Shown here one piece after another: positions 24,273 through 31,055 of a stretch of 32,582 nt of DNA. The translations under genes and the position numbers were made by a program. Within the stretch, counting starts at the first letter, position 1; each line of letters begins with the position of its first letter. Source of the stretch: Candidatus Delongbacteria bacterium (GTDB taxonomy: Bacteria > Delongbacteria > UBA4055); assembly GCA_027858795.1 (NCBI GenBank), contig JAQICF010000205.1, forward strand, positions 1-32,582, given 5' to 3'. The notes beneath the pieces were generated by a model. The model saw only the letters and a list, made by a program, of their open reading frames with translations. It did no database searches and had not been told where the DNA came from.

Positions 24273-25043
24273 ATGAAAAATTTTTTCAAGCAAGCAATTG
24301 TTCGTAAACCTACTCAAAGCATGGTCAATGGTATTACTGATGCTGAACTAGGAAAACCAATCTATGATAAAGCTCTGGAACAGCATTCAAAATATGTTCA
24401 AGCATTAAAGGATTGCGGGCTTTTAGTAAAAGTACTTGATTCAAATGAAAAATATCCCGATGCTTGTTTTGTAGAGGATATCGCAGTATGTACTCCTGAA
24501 TGCGCTATCATAACTTACCCCGGTGCACCAGCAAGAACCGGAGAAATAGACGGGATAGAAAGCGTTCTGAGGAAATTTTATCAGAATATCGAGGAGATAA
24601 TTTTTCCTGGAAATCTAGACGGTGGAGATATTATGATGGTAGGAGATCATTACTATATTGGTTTATCTGAAAGGACTAATATACATGGAGCTAATCAACT
24701 TATTTCGATACTTGAAGATTATGACATGAGTGGATCTGTAGTTGAAATGAATGAAATGCTTCATCTTAAAACAGGTATAAATTATATTGAAAATGGTAAT
24801 TTTTTAGTCAGTGGCGAGTTTATAGATCATCCGGTTTTTGCTGAGTTGAACAAACTTATTGTGCCTGAGGAGGAAGCTTATGCAGCTAACTCATTGTGGA
24901 TAAATGATAAGGTGATTATGCCTGCCGGATATCCTAAAACCAGGAAATTAATTGAAGATCTTGGATACAAGATAATTGAAGTTGATACATCAGAATTTAG
25001 AAAGCTCGATGGTGGTCTAAGTTGTTTGTCCCTTAGATTCTGA
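24273..25043 (+). CDS. Dimethylarginine dimethylaminohydrolase-like protein
   Basis: 256 residues of the guanidine-modifying (pentein) superfamily, DDAH branch, which hydrolyses N-methylated arginines to citrulline and an amine. The conserved points are present: PDACFVEDIAV (62-72, with the acidic residues that grip the guanidinium), LDGGD (115-119), a catalytic His164 in LHLKTGINY, and nucleophile Cys251 in GGLSCLSLRF at the very C-terminus. AAGGAA within the end of udp serves as Shine-Dalgarno. The true substrate could be dimethylarginine, arginine or another guanidino compound; sequence alone does not settle it. It is the last gene before a promoter-bearing gap and ends the clpX-thiamine kinase-udp run. 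Confidence 0.88.
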   Translation: MKNFFKQAIVRKPTQSMVNGITDAELGKPIYDKALEQHSKYVQALKDCGLLVKVLDSNEKYPDACFVEDIAVCTPECAIITYPGAPARTGEIDGIESVLRKFYQNIEEIIFPGNLDGGDIMMVGDHYYIGLSERTNIHGANQLISILEDYDMSGSVVEMNEMLHLKTGINYIENGNFLVSGEFIDHPVFAELNKLIVPEEEAYAANSLWINDKVIMPAGYPKTRKLIEDLGYKIIEVDTSEFRKLDGGLSCLSLRF

Positions 25044-25093
25044 TTATTTTAGTAGATCAGCCCTAATCTGGAAAAATTTAACGGTCGGTATTC

Positions 25094-25126
25094 AACCTTG
25101 ACTTTTTCCACTATCAAGGTTATATT
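25094..25126 (+). promoter_or_regulatory. Promoter of the DUF177-rpmF-fab cluster with overlapping inverted repeat
   Basis: TTGACT (25098-25103), 17 bases, TATATT (25121-25126). Across it lies an exact inverted repeat, AACCTTGA (25094-25101) and TCAAGGTT (25114-25121), with 12 bases between. The left arm covers the start of the -35 box and the right arm reaches the first base of the -10, so a protein bound to it would block RNA polymerase. Leader to DUF177 is about 30 bases. Confidence 0.65.
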
Positions 25127-25162
25127 GATGCCCTGTTAATTGAATTACGGTAATTTGAAGCA

Positions 25163-25675
25163 ATGAAGATTAAAATAGACCGATTAAAAGAAGGTGACAA
25201 CTATGTTACTTTCGCTCAAGATAGTCTCACATCTCTTGAAATAAAAGACTATGTGATAATATCTGGTTCCGAACTTAATTTAGCGGTAATTAAGAACGAT
25301 ACTTACTTACATATTACCGGTTCAAATAAAATTAAGTACAAAAAAAACTGTGATCGATGCGGTAAAGAATTCGAACCATCGATCTACATTGAAATAGACT
25401 ATGTTTTTCATTTGGGTGATGAAAAGAGAGGGAATTCTGATAATCTTGAGATTATTAGACCTATGGAGAATGATGGATATTTGATATTTGATCAGTATTA
25501 CATAGAAACATTCTATCTATCTCTACCTCTAAAGAAACTATGTTCTTATAATTGCAAAGGGCTTTGCCCGCAATGTGGTAAGAATCTAAATATTGATTCT
25601 TGTACATGCAATGAAGAAGAAACTATAGATCCCAGATGGGCAAAACTAGCAGAATTAGCAAAGAAGAAGAAATGA
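25163..25675 (+). CDS. DUF177 (YceD-family) protein
   Basis: 170 residues of the DUF177/YceD family, which is widely encoded directly upstream of rpmF, as here. In bacteria and chloroplasts this family has been linked to 23S rRNA accumulation and ribosome assembly. The sequence shows a Cys pair CDRCG (Cys63, Cys66) and the hallmark C-terminal block LCSYNCKGLCPQCG (Cys127, 131, 135, 138) followed by Cys147 and 149, then the WAKLAELA motif. The Cys residues suggest a metal or structural site. First gene behind the promoter at 25098-25126; its Shine-Dalgarno is weak. A hairpin array of about 100 bases separates it from rpmF. Confidence 0.9.
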   Translation: MKIKIDRLKEGDNYVTFAQDSLTSLEIKDYVIISGSELNLAVIKNDTYLHITGSNKIKYKKNCDRCGKEFEPSIYIEIDYVFHLGDEKRGNSDNLEIIRPMENDGYLIFDQYYIETFYLSLPLKKLCSYNCKGLCPQCGKNLNIDSCTCNEEETIDPRWAKLAELAKKKK

Positions 25676-25682
25676 TTTATTC

Positions 25683-25780
25683 ACAAGCCACAGGCTTGTA
25701 CAATATAAAAACAAGCATAAGCTTGTAAAACACAAATTCAAGCATAAGCTTGTAAAATAGAAAATCAAGCACTGTGCTTG
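25683..25780. repeat. Array of four short hairpins, CAAGC/GCTTG, about 27-28 bases apart
   Basis: Four hairpins in a row: ACAAGCC-GGCTTGT (25683-25699), ACAAGC-GCTTGT (25711-25726), CAAGC-GCTTG (25739-25752) and CAAGCA-TGCTTG (25766-25780). Stem starts (C of CAAGC) lie at 25684, 25712, 25739 and 25766; linkers are A-rich. Loops and outer pairs vary while pairing is kept. It fills the gap between the DUF177 gene and rpmF and would lie in their shared mRNA. Confidence 0.75.
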
Positions 25781-25805
25781 AAAATAATAATCACGGAGAA
25801 ACACG

Positions 25806-25988
25806 ATGCCAGTACCAAAGAGGAAAACCTCGAAGGCGAAAGCAAAATCGAGAAAGAATCACTGGAAACTAACAGCGAAAAGTACCGCTAAGTGTCCAAA
25901 CTGTTCGGCTCCTGTTTTATCTCATCGAGTATGCCCATCATGCGGTTACTATAAGGGAAAAGCAGTAATTAAAGTCAAAGCAGTCTAA
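25806..25988 (+). CDS. rpmF: Ribosomal protein bL32
   Basis: 60 residues, the normal size for bL32. It begins MPVPKRKTSKAKAKSRK as expected, and carries the zinc-ribbon form with Cys30, Cys33, Cys43 and Cys46 (KCPNC, then CPSCG). The four-Cys form binds zinc. CGGAGA precedes the ATG. It sits in the usual DUF177-rpmF-plsX-fabH order, linking large-subunit ribosome supply with lipid synthesis. A terminator follows the stop codon, so its transcript may end here or partly read into plsX. Confidence 0.97.
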   Translation: MPVPKRKTSKAKAKSRKNHWKLTAKSTAKCPNCSAPVLSHRVCPSCGYYKGKAVIKVKAV

Positions 25989-25996
25989 TTACCTTT

Positions 25997-26044
25997 AAGC
26001 CACATACATTATAAATTCAGTTTATAGGTCTGTGGCTTTTTTTT
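25997..26044 (+). terminator. Intrinsic terminator after rpmF
   Basis: AAGCCACA (25997-26004) pairs with TGTGGCTT (26031-26038), with an inner stem ATAAA-TTTAT and a run of eight T (26037-26044). It lies 9 bases past the rpmF stop and 62 bases before plsX. Confidence 0.85.
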
Positions 26045-26045
26045 A

Positions 26046-26074
26046 TTTCAAAAAAATGATAAATATGATATATT
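26046..26074 (+). promoter_or_regulatory. Candidate promoter for plsX-fabHDG
   Basis: TTTCAA (26046-26051), 17 bases, TATATT (26069-26074), directly after the rpmF terminator and 31 bases before plsX. The identical pair with identical spacing lies upstream of the DUF748 gene at 2008-2036. Weak -35, so tentative, but a promoter is expected here if the terminator is efficient. Confidence 0.4.
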
Positions 26075-26105
26075 ATTAAATAATTTAACTTAGCTTGGAA
26101 AGTTC

Positions 26106-27044
26106 ATGAAGATTGCTATAGATCTGATGGGTGGTGATAATGCTCCTAAAGAAATTATCCTAGGTTGCAAAAAGTATATTGAAGAATTTCCTGACGATAA
26201 ATTGATCATGGTCGGTACAGAAGATGTCAGGAAATATCCTGAAATCCTGAATATATTACAAAACTCTTCTTCTGAGTTAATGATCACTGATACTTTTGTA
26301 GACATGAATGACAGTCCGTTGATGATCAAAAAAGAAAAGATTAACTCAACTATCCTAAAAAGCATGGAAGTATTAAGATCTAAGGAAGCTGATTGTACAT
26401 TCACTTGCGGTAACAGTGGTGCTGCAATCTTAAGTGCAATGGATATAATTGGTATGAAAGATCAATATTCCAATGCTTCACTTCTATCTTTCATACCGAT
26501 CTATAAAAGAAACCCTGTTGCTATAATTGATGTTGGGGCTATGGGAAACAGGCAGTTTAATTCAGATACTTACTTAGAGATCACAAAATTAGCCTACGAT
26601 TTCTATAGATTATTCTACAAAAAGGATGATCCGGTTATAAAACTATTGAATATTGGTAATGAACCCTGGAAAGGAACAAAGGAACACAAAAAACTTTATA
26701 CCCTCCTTAAGGATAGTTATAAAGACTTCAAAGGTAACATTGAGGGAGATGAAATACTGAAAGGAAATGCTGATATAATAATTACTGACGGTTTTACTGG
26801 TAATGTGATATTAAAGCTACTGGAATCAGTGCATGAATTATGCACAAAAGAATTAGATAAAAATAATTGTAAAACACCAAATAATTTTATACATTTTCTA
26901 ATCGAAGAATTTGACTATGAGTCTCTCGGAGGAGCGCCTTTACTTGGTGTTAATGGGAAGGTCGTTCTGGGGCATGGAAAGTCTTCTTCGAAAGCTGTTT
27001 TCTCTGGATTAAATTTCTGTAGAAAATATGCTCAAATTAATTAA
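26106..27044 (+). CDS. plsX: PlsX phosphate acyltransferase
   Basis: 312 residues, slightly short but within the family range. PlsX moves the acyl group from acyl-ACP to phosphate, forming acyl-phosphate for PlsY in phospholipid synthesis; it acts at the cytoplasmic membrane surface. The start IAIDLMGGDNAPKEI is diagnostic. Further conserved blocks are TCGNSGAAILSA, the LLNIGNEPWKGTKEH segment, ADIIITDGFTGNVILK, and the end GAPLLGVNGKVVLGHG. GGAAAG precedes the ATG. It heads the plsX-fabH-fabD-fabG run, behind a terminator and probable promoter. Confidence 0.95.
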   Translation: MKIAIDLMGGDNAPKEIILGCKKYIEEFPDDKLIMVGTEDVRKYPEILNILQNSSSELMITDTFVDMNDSPLMIKKEKINSTILKSMEVLRSKEADCTFTCGNSGAAILSAMDIIGMKDQYSNASLLSFIPIYKRNPVAIIDVGAMGNRQFNSDTYLEITKLAYDFYRLFYKKDDPVIKLLNIGNEPWKGTKEHKKLYTLLKDSYKDFKGNIEGDEILKGNADIIITDGFTGNVILKLLESVHELCTKELDKNNCKTPNNFIHFLIEEFDYESLGGAPLLGVNGKVVLGHGKSSSKAVFSGLNFCRKYAQIN

Positions 27045-27072
27045 ATCTTAATTTTTAATCGCAGGTGATTGA

Positions 27073-28089
27073 ATGGCAAAAAAACCAACACTAAAAATTG
27101 TGGGAACCGGTTCTTTTCTTCCTGAAACAATATTAACTAATAAAGACCTTGAAAAGGTCATGGACACTACGGATGAATGGATCACTCAGAGAGTAGGTAT
27201 TAAAGAGAGAAGGATTATCGGAGATACCGGTCTTTCAACTTCTGACATGGCAACTGAAGCAGGTAAAGCTGCAATAGAAGATGCAGGTCTAACTGCTGAA
27301 GATATAGATTGTATTATTGTGGCAACAATTACTCCTGATATGCATTTTCCTTCTACCGCAATTTTTGTACAACAAAATCTTGGTGCTAAAAATGCAGCTG
27401 TTTTTGATGTTTCCGCAGCCTGTACCGGGTGGATATACGGAATGACAATTGCCGAAGGATTGATACTTTCAGGCAAATTTAAAAACATTTTAGTTATCGG
27501 AGCTGAATTTCTTACTTCACTTGCTGATATTAACGATCGTTCAACATATGTTCTTTTTGGTGATGCTTCGGGTGCTGTTGTGGTTCAACCTGCAGACGGC
27601 GATAGAGGAATGTTAGGGTCTTATATAAAGAGTAATGGTGATCTTGCAGATTTATTATGGTCTTACGGTGGTGGATCTAGAACAAACAAAAAAGTATCTG
27701 ACCAAGAAATAATGGTTGATAAAAATGGTAATGATAAGAGATCAATCATCAGAATGGAAGGAAATAAAGTTTATAAATATGCTGTTAGAGCAATGATAGA
27801 GTCTGCAGAAAAAGCAATGGAAGACGCACAGATCAATGAAGAAGATATTGATATGCTTATACCTCACCAAGCTAATTCAAGAATAATTGATGCTATCGCA
27901 AAGAGAGTAAAACTTCCAGATGATAAAGTTGTTAGAAATTTACAATATCTCGGAAATACTTCATCTGCTTCAATACCTGTTGCTCTTGATCAGGTTAGAA
28001 AAGATGGCAGGTTAAAAGATGGGGATGTTCTATTAGTTGCAGCCTTTGGTGGTGGATTTACATGGGGTGGACTAGTAATTAAAATGTAA
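27073..28089 (+). CDS. fabH: 3-oxoacyl-ACP synthase III (FabH)
   Basis: 338 residues. FabH condenses acetyl-CoA (or another short acyl-CoA) with malonyl-ACP to start fatty acid synthesis. The Cys-His-Asn catalytic triad is visible: Cys117 in SAACTGW, His265 in IPHQANSRI, and Asn295 in YLGNTSSASIP. The N-terminal GTGSFLPE, the TTDEWITQRVGIKER block and the C-terminal AAFGGGFTWGG are typical. AGGTGA precedes the ATG. It follows plsX by 28 bases and fabD follows after 12 bases. Primer preference (acetyl or branched) cannot be read reliably from the sequence. Confidence 0.96.
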   Translation: MAKKPTLKIVGTGSFLPETILTNKDLEKVMDTTDEWITQRVGIKERRIIGDTGLSTSDMATEAGKAAIEDAGLTAEDIDCIIVATITPDMHFPSTAIFVQQNLGAKNAAVFDVSAACTGWIYGMTIAEGLILSGKFKNILVIGAEFLTSLADINDRSTYVLFGDASGAVVVQPADGDRGMLGSYIKSNGDLADLLWSYGGGSRTNKKVSDQEIMVDKNGNDKRSIIRMEGNKVYKYAVRAMIESAEKAMEDAQINEEDIDMLIPHQANSRIIDAIAKRVKLPDDKVVRNLQYLGNTSSASIPVALDQVRKDGRLKDGDVLLVAAFGGGFTWGGLVIKM

Positions 28090-28101
28090 TATGGAGTAAT
28101 A

Positions 28102-29028
28102 ATGTCTAAAATAGCTTTTATTTTCCCTGGTCAAGCTTCTCAGTATGTTGGAATGGGACAAGATCTGTATGAAAAATATGATATTGCAAAAGAGCTTTAT
28201 GATAAAGCAAATGATATATTAGGATTTGATATTAAAAAAGTATCTTTTGAAGGTCCGCTAGAAGACCTTAAGCAAACTAAGATAACTCAGCCTGCTATAT
28301 TCATAATGTCAGTTATACTTGATAGAATTTTGAAAGAAAAAGGATTTAAACCAGAAATGACTGCAGGACATAGTTTGGGAGAATACTCTGCACATGTTTG
28401 TGCTGAAACAATGTCGTTCGAAGATGCACTGGAGGTTGTAAAACTTAGAGGTGCTGAAATGCAGAAAGCCGGAGAATCAAATCCCGGTACAATGGCAGCT
28501 ATTGTCGGTTTAAAAGATGAAAATATTGTAATTGAAGCATGTAAAGAAGCTTCATCTGCAGGTATAGTTCAAGCAGCTAACTTTAATTCTCCGGGACAAA
28601 CAGTAATATCAGGATCTATTGATGGTGTAAGAAAAGGAATGGAGATAGCTAAAGAGAAAGGTGCTAAGATCGTTAAAGAACTCGTAGTAAGTGGCGCTTT
28701 CCACTCACCTTTAATGGAATCAGCCGTAAAACCTTTGACTGAGAAATTAGACACTGTTTCATTCAATGACCCTAATATCGGCGTTGTTCCAAATGTAACT
28801 GCAAAAATATCTACAGATAAAGAAGAAATGAAAAAACTTCTTGTTGATCAGGTTATGTCACCTGTTAAATGGACAAAAACAATTGAAGAAATGATCGCTA
28901 ACGGAGTTGATACATTTATTGAAGTTGGTCCTGGTAATGTGCTAAAAGGACTTGGAAAAAGGATTTCAAGAGATGTAAGATTCTTTGGAGTTCAGAATGT
29001 GGAAGATATTGATAAATTAGAATTATAA
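28102..29028 (+). CDS. fabD: Malonyl-CoA:ACP transacylase (FabD)
   Basis: 308 residues. FabD transfers malonyl from CoA to ACP, supplying the extender for FabH and the elongating synthases. The N-terminal FPGQASQYVGMG is typical. The nucleophile is Ser91 in GHSLGEY and the catalytic His201 lies in GAFHSPLM. The C-terminal EVGPGNVLKGL completes the fold. GGAG lies upstream of the ATG, 12 bases after fabH. A perfect 10-bp hairpin separates it from fabG. Confidence 0.96.
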   Translation: MSKIAFIFPGQASQYVGMGQDLYEKYDIAKELYDKANDILGFDIKKVSFEGPLEDLKQTKITQPAIFIMSVILDRILKEKGFKPEMTAGHSLGEYSAHVCAETMSFEDALEVVKLRGAEMQKAGESNPGTMAAIVGLKDENIVIEACKEASSAGIVQAANFNSPGQTVISGSIDGVRKGMEIAKEKGAKIVKELVVSGAFHSPLMESAVKPLTEKLDTVSFNDPNIGVVPNVTAKISTDKEEMKKLLVDQVMSPVKWTKTIEEMIANGVDTFIEVGPGNVLKGLGKRISRDVRFFGVQNVEDIDKLEL

Positions 29029-29043
29029 TAAATAAACTTTTGT

Positions 29044-29072
29044 AGGGGACGGTTTCTTACCGTCCCCTCTTT
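29044..29072 (+). repeat. Perfect 10-bp hairpin between fabD and fabG (GGGACG family)
   Basis: AGGGGACGGT (29044-29053), loop TTCTT, ACCGTCCCCT (29059-29068), then CTTTATT. It could act as a partial terminator or mRNA stabiliser inside the fab operon. The GGGGACG/CGTCCCC arms match the palindrome near 7245-7272, so a dispersed repeat is also possible. Confidence 0.65.
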
Positions 29073-29087
29073 ATTTACGGGGGGTAT

Positions 29088-29834
29088 ATGTTACAAAATA
29101 AAGTTGCGATAATAACAGGCTCTGCTAGAGGAATTGGAAAAGCCATAGCTGAAGAATACGCAAAGAACGGTGCAAAAGTAGTTATCTCTGACATTCTACA
29201 AGAATTAGCTGATGAAACTGCAAAAGAGCTAAAAGAAAAATATAATATTGAGGCTTTAGCAATTAAAGCAGACGTTTCAAAATTTGAAGAAGTAGAAGCT
29301 CTTGTAAAAGGTACTATCGATAAATTTGGAAGTATTGATATTATCGTTAATAATGCCGGTATTACCAGAGATAACCTTATCATGAGAATGAGTCAGGAGG
29401 AGTGGAATCTTGTTATTGATATTAACCTGAAAGGTGTTTTCAATTGTACTAAAGCAGTTACAAGACCAATGATGAAGCAAAGATCTGGTAAGATAATCAA
29501 TATTACTTCTGTTGTCGGTCAAATGGGTAATGCAGGACAAATCAATTATTCTGCTTCTAAAGCAGGTGTTATCGGTATGACAAAGACTTCAGCTAAAGAA
29601 CTTGGATCCAGAGGAATTAAAGTAAATGCAATTGCACCGGGATTCATAGTATCAGAAATGACAGATAAGATGACTGATCAGGCAAAAGACAGTTTAATAG
29701 CTCTTATTCCTGCTAAGAAATTAGGACAACCATCAGATGTTGCCAATGCAGCAGTATTCTTAGCTTCAGATAAAGCAGATTATATTACAGGTCAGGTCAT
29801 CAATGTAGATGGTGGAATGGTAATGCAAGGGTAG
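29088..29834 (+). CDS. fabG: 3-oxoacyl-ACP reductase (FabG)
   Basis: 248 residues of the classical short-chain dehydrogenase family. FabG reduces 3-oxoacyl-ACP to 3-hydroxyacyl-ACP with NADPH. The cofactor loop GSARGIGKAIA lies near the N-terminus, NNAGITRDNLIMRM is in the middle, and the catalytic triad is Ser141, Tyr154 and Lys158 (YSASK). The ending with ADYITGQVINVDGGMVM is typical. A G-rich Shine-Dalgarno (GGGGGG) precedes the ATG, downstream of a hairpin. It is the last gene of the cluster; acpP and fabF, which often follow, are absent here and a terminator follows instead. Confidence 0.95.
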   Translation: MLQNKVAIITGSARGIGKAIAEEYAKNGAKVVISDILQELADETAKELKEKYNIEALAIKADVSKFEEVEALVKGTIDKFGSIDIIVNNAGITRDNLIMRMSQEEWNLVIDINLKGVFNCTKAVTRPMMKQRSGKIINITSVVGQMGNAGQINYSASKAGVIGMTKTSAKELGSRGIKVNAIAPGFIVSEMTDKMTDQAKDSLIALIPAKKLGQPSDVANAAVFLASDKADYITGQVINVDGGMVMQG

Positions 29835-29866
29835 GGAATTAAATTATAGTTCAGAATTTTGAAATG

Positions 29867-29893
29867 AAAAAAGGGAGCATTTGCTCCCTTTTT
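29867..29893. terminator. Bidirectional terminator between fabG and uppP
   Basis: A run of six A, GGGAGC (29873-29878), loop ATTT, GCTCCC (29883-29888), then five T. The A-tract on one side and T-tract on the other let it work in both directions, fitting the convergent fabG and uppP genes. Confidence 0.88.
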
Positions 29894-29910
29894 CAGTATA
29901 ACTATATTCT

Positions 29911-30738
29911 TTAATACGTCATCGCGAAAATTGCGATTCCGACACAGTAAACAGCGAAAAAGTACATATTTGACTTCTTTATCATCCAAACTAATAATTT
30001 CAGACTAAAATATCCTGTGGTCAAAGCGGTTACAAAACCAACTCCGAGAACAAAAGGCTCAACACTAAATTCAGTCCCCATTACATCTTTCAATCCAATA
30101 AGAAATGCTCCACCGATAGCTGGTAAAGAAAGTAAGAATGAATAAGAAGCCGCTGTTTCTTTATCTATAGATAAAAATTTCGCTGTTGCTATCGTAGAAC
30201 CAGATCTTGATATACCCGGAATTATTGCAATGCCTTGTACAATACCGATTATGATAGAATCTAGGACTGACATTTGATCAATTTTCTTGAAAGCTCTTCT
30301 TTTCAACTCAAATAAAATAAGCAAAGTCGCTGTAACTAATAAAGCTATTCCAACATAAAAAAGATTATCGGCCAATTTTTCAACCGCATCTTTAAACGTC
30401 AAACCTATTATTGCAGTAGGAATACTACCGATAATGATCAATGAAAAGAATCTGGAATCCTTACTATCGAAGAATGATTTCTTAACTCCCTCACCCTTAA
30501 TCAAGTTTTTAATGCCGAAGAATCCACCTCTAACAATATCCTTAATCGTATTTCTATAGAATATAACAACAGCTATCAATGTAGCCAGATGAAGCAAAAT
30601 ATCAAAAAATAAATTTGACTCTGTCTCTAATCCAGTAACCTTATGTAATATCGCCAAATGACCTGATGAAGAAACCGGAAGAAATTCAGTTAAACCCTGA
30701 ATGAATCCCAACAATGCTGATTTTAATATTTCATCCAT
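29911..30738 (-). CDS. uppP: Undecaprenyl-diphosphatase (UppP/BacA)
   Basis: 275 residues, typical of UppP, the membrane phosphatase that turns undecaprenyl diphosphate into the monophosphate carrier for peptidoglycan and O-antigen synthesis and confers bacitracin tolerance. The first motif QGLTEFLPVSSSGHLAIL (14-31, with Glu18, Ser24 and His27) and the second motif PGISRSGSTIATAKF are intact. Several hydrophobic helices fill the rest (for example ALLVTATLLILFEL). ATG 30738 has an AGG-type Shine-Dalgarno. It stands alone on the minus strand, convergent with fabG across a bidirectional terminator; about 230 bases without visible features separate it from tRNA-Arg. Confidence 0.96.
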   Translation of the reverse strand: MDEILKSALLGFIQGLTEFLPVSSSGHLAILHKVTGLETESNLFFDILLHLATLIAVVIFYRNTIKDIVRGGFFGIKNLIKGEGVKKSFFDSKDSRFFSLIIIGSIPTAIIGLTFKDAVEKLADNLFYVGIALLVTATLLILFELKRRAFKKIDQMSVLDSIIIGIVQGIAIIPGISRSGSTIATAKFLSIDKETAASYSFLLSLPAIGGAFLIGLKDVMGTEFSVEPFVLGVGFVTALTTGYFSLKLLVWMIKKSNMYFFAVYCVGIAIFAMTY

Positions 30739-30966
30739 ATTCTAAACCTATTTTATATCTTATTTAACTTTTTTTCTTTTCTTTAGAAAGTGTTGTTTTT
30801 TTTGCAGCGAAACAATAGCTATTCTTTTGTTTGTTTAAAGAGGTATAAATGAAGTAGTTCAAGGAGATGTAAAAAATTTTCAATGAGTTTACAATAGTAA
30901 ATGAATGCAGAAAATTTTAACAACGACACCGAAATATAAAATTTATAACCTTTAAACAGACAAAAG

Positions 30967-31040
30967 TGCATCTGACCGGGTTCGAACCGGTAACCTCAGG
31001 ATCCGGAGTCCTGTATTCTATCCAGTTGAACTACAGATGC
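30967..31040 (-). tRNA. tRNA-Arg (anticodon CCG)
   Basis: 74 nucleotides on the minus strand fold as a full cloverleaf: acceptor GCATCTG/CAGATGC with discriminator A, D-stem GTTC/GAAT with one G-U, anticodon stem CAGGA/TCCTG with loop CTCCGGA (anticodon CCG, reading CGG), five-base variable loop AGGTT, T-stem ACCGG/CCGGT with loop TTCGAAC. The 3' CCA is not encoded. It starts 15 bases past the transketolase stop codon on the same strand and may be processed from that transcript. Confidence 0.96.
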
Positions 31041-31055
31041 AACCTTATACTCTAT

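Noticed and set aside
25683..25780. CRISPR array
   Set aside because: Units of 27-28 bases are almost wholly hairpin plus A-rich linker, with no unique spacers of constant length and no cas genes.
30739..30966. Gap between uppP and tRNA-Arg
   Set aside because: No ORF with a ribosome binding site, no convincing hairpin and no RNA family signature could be seen.
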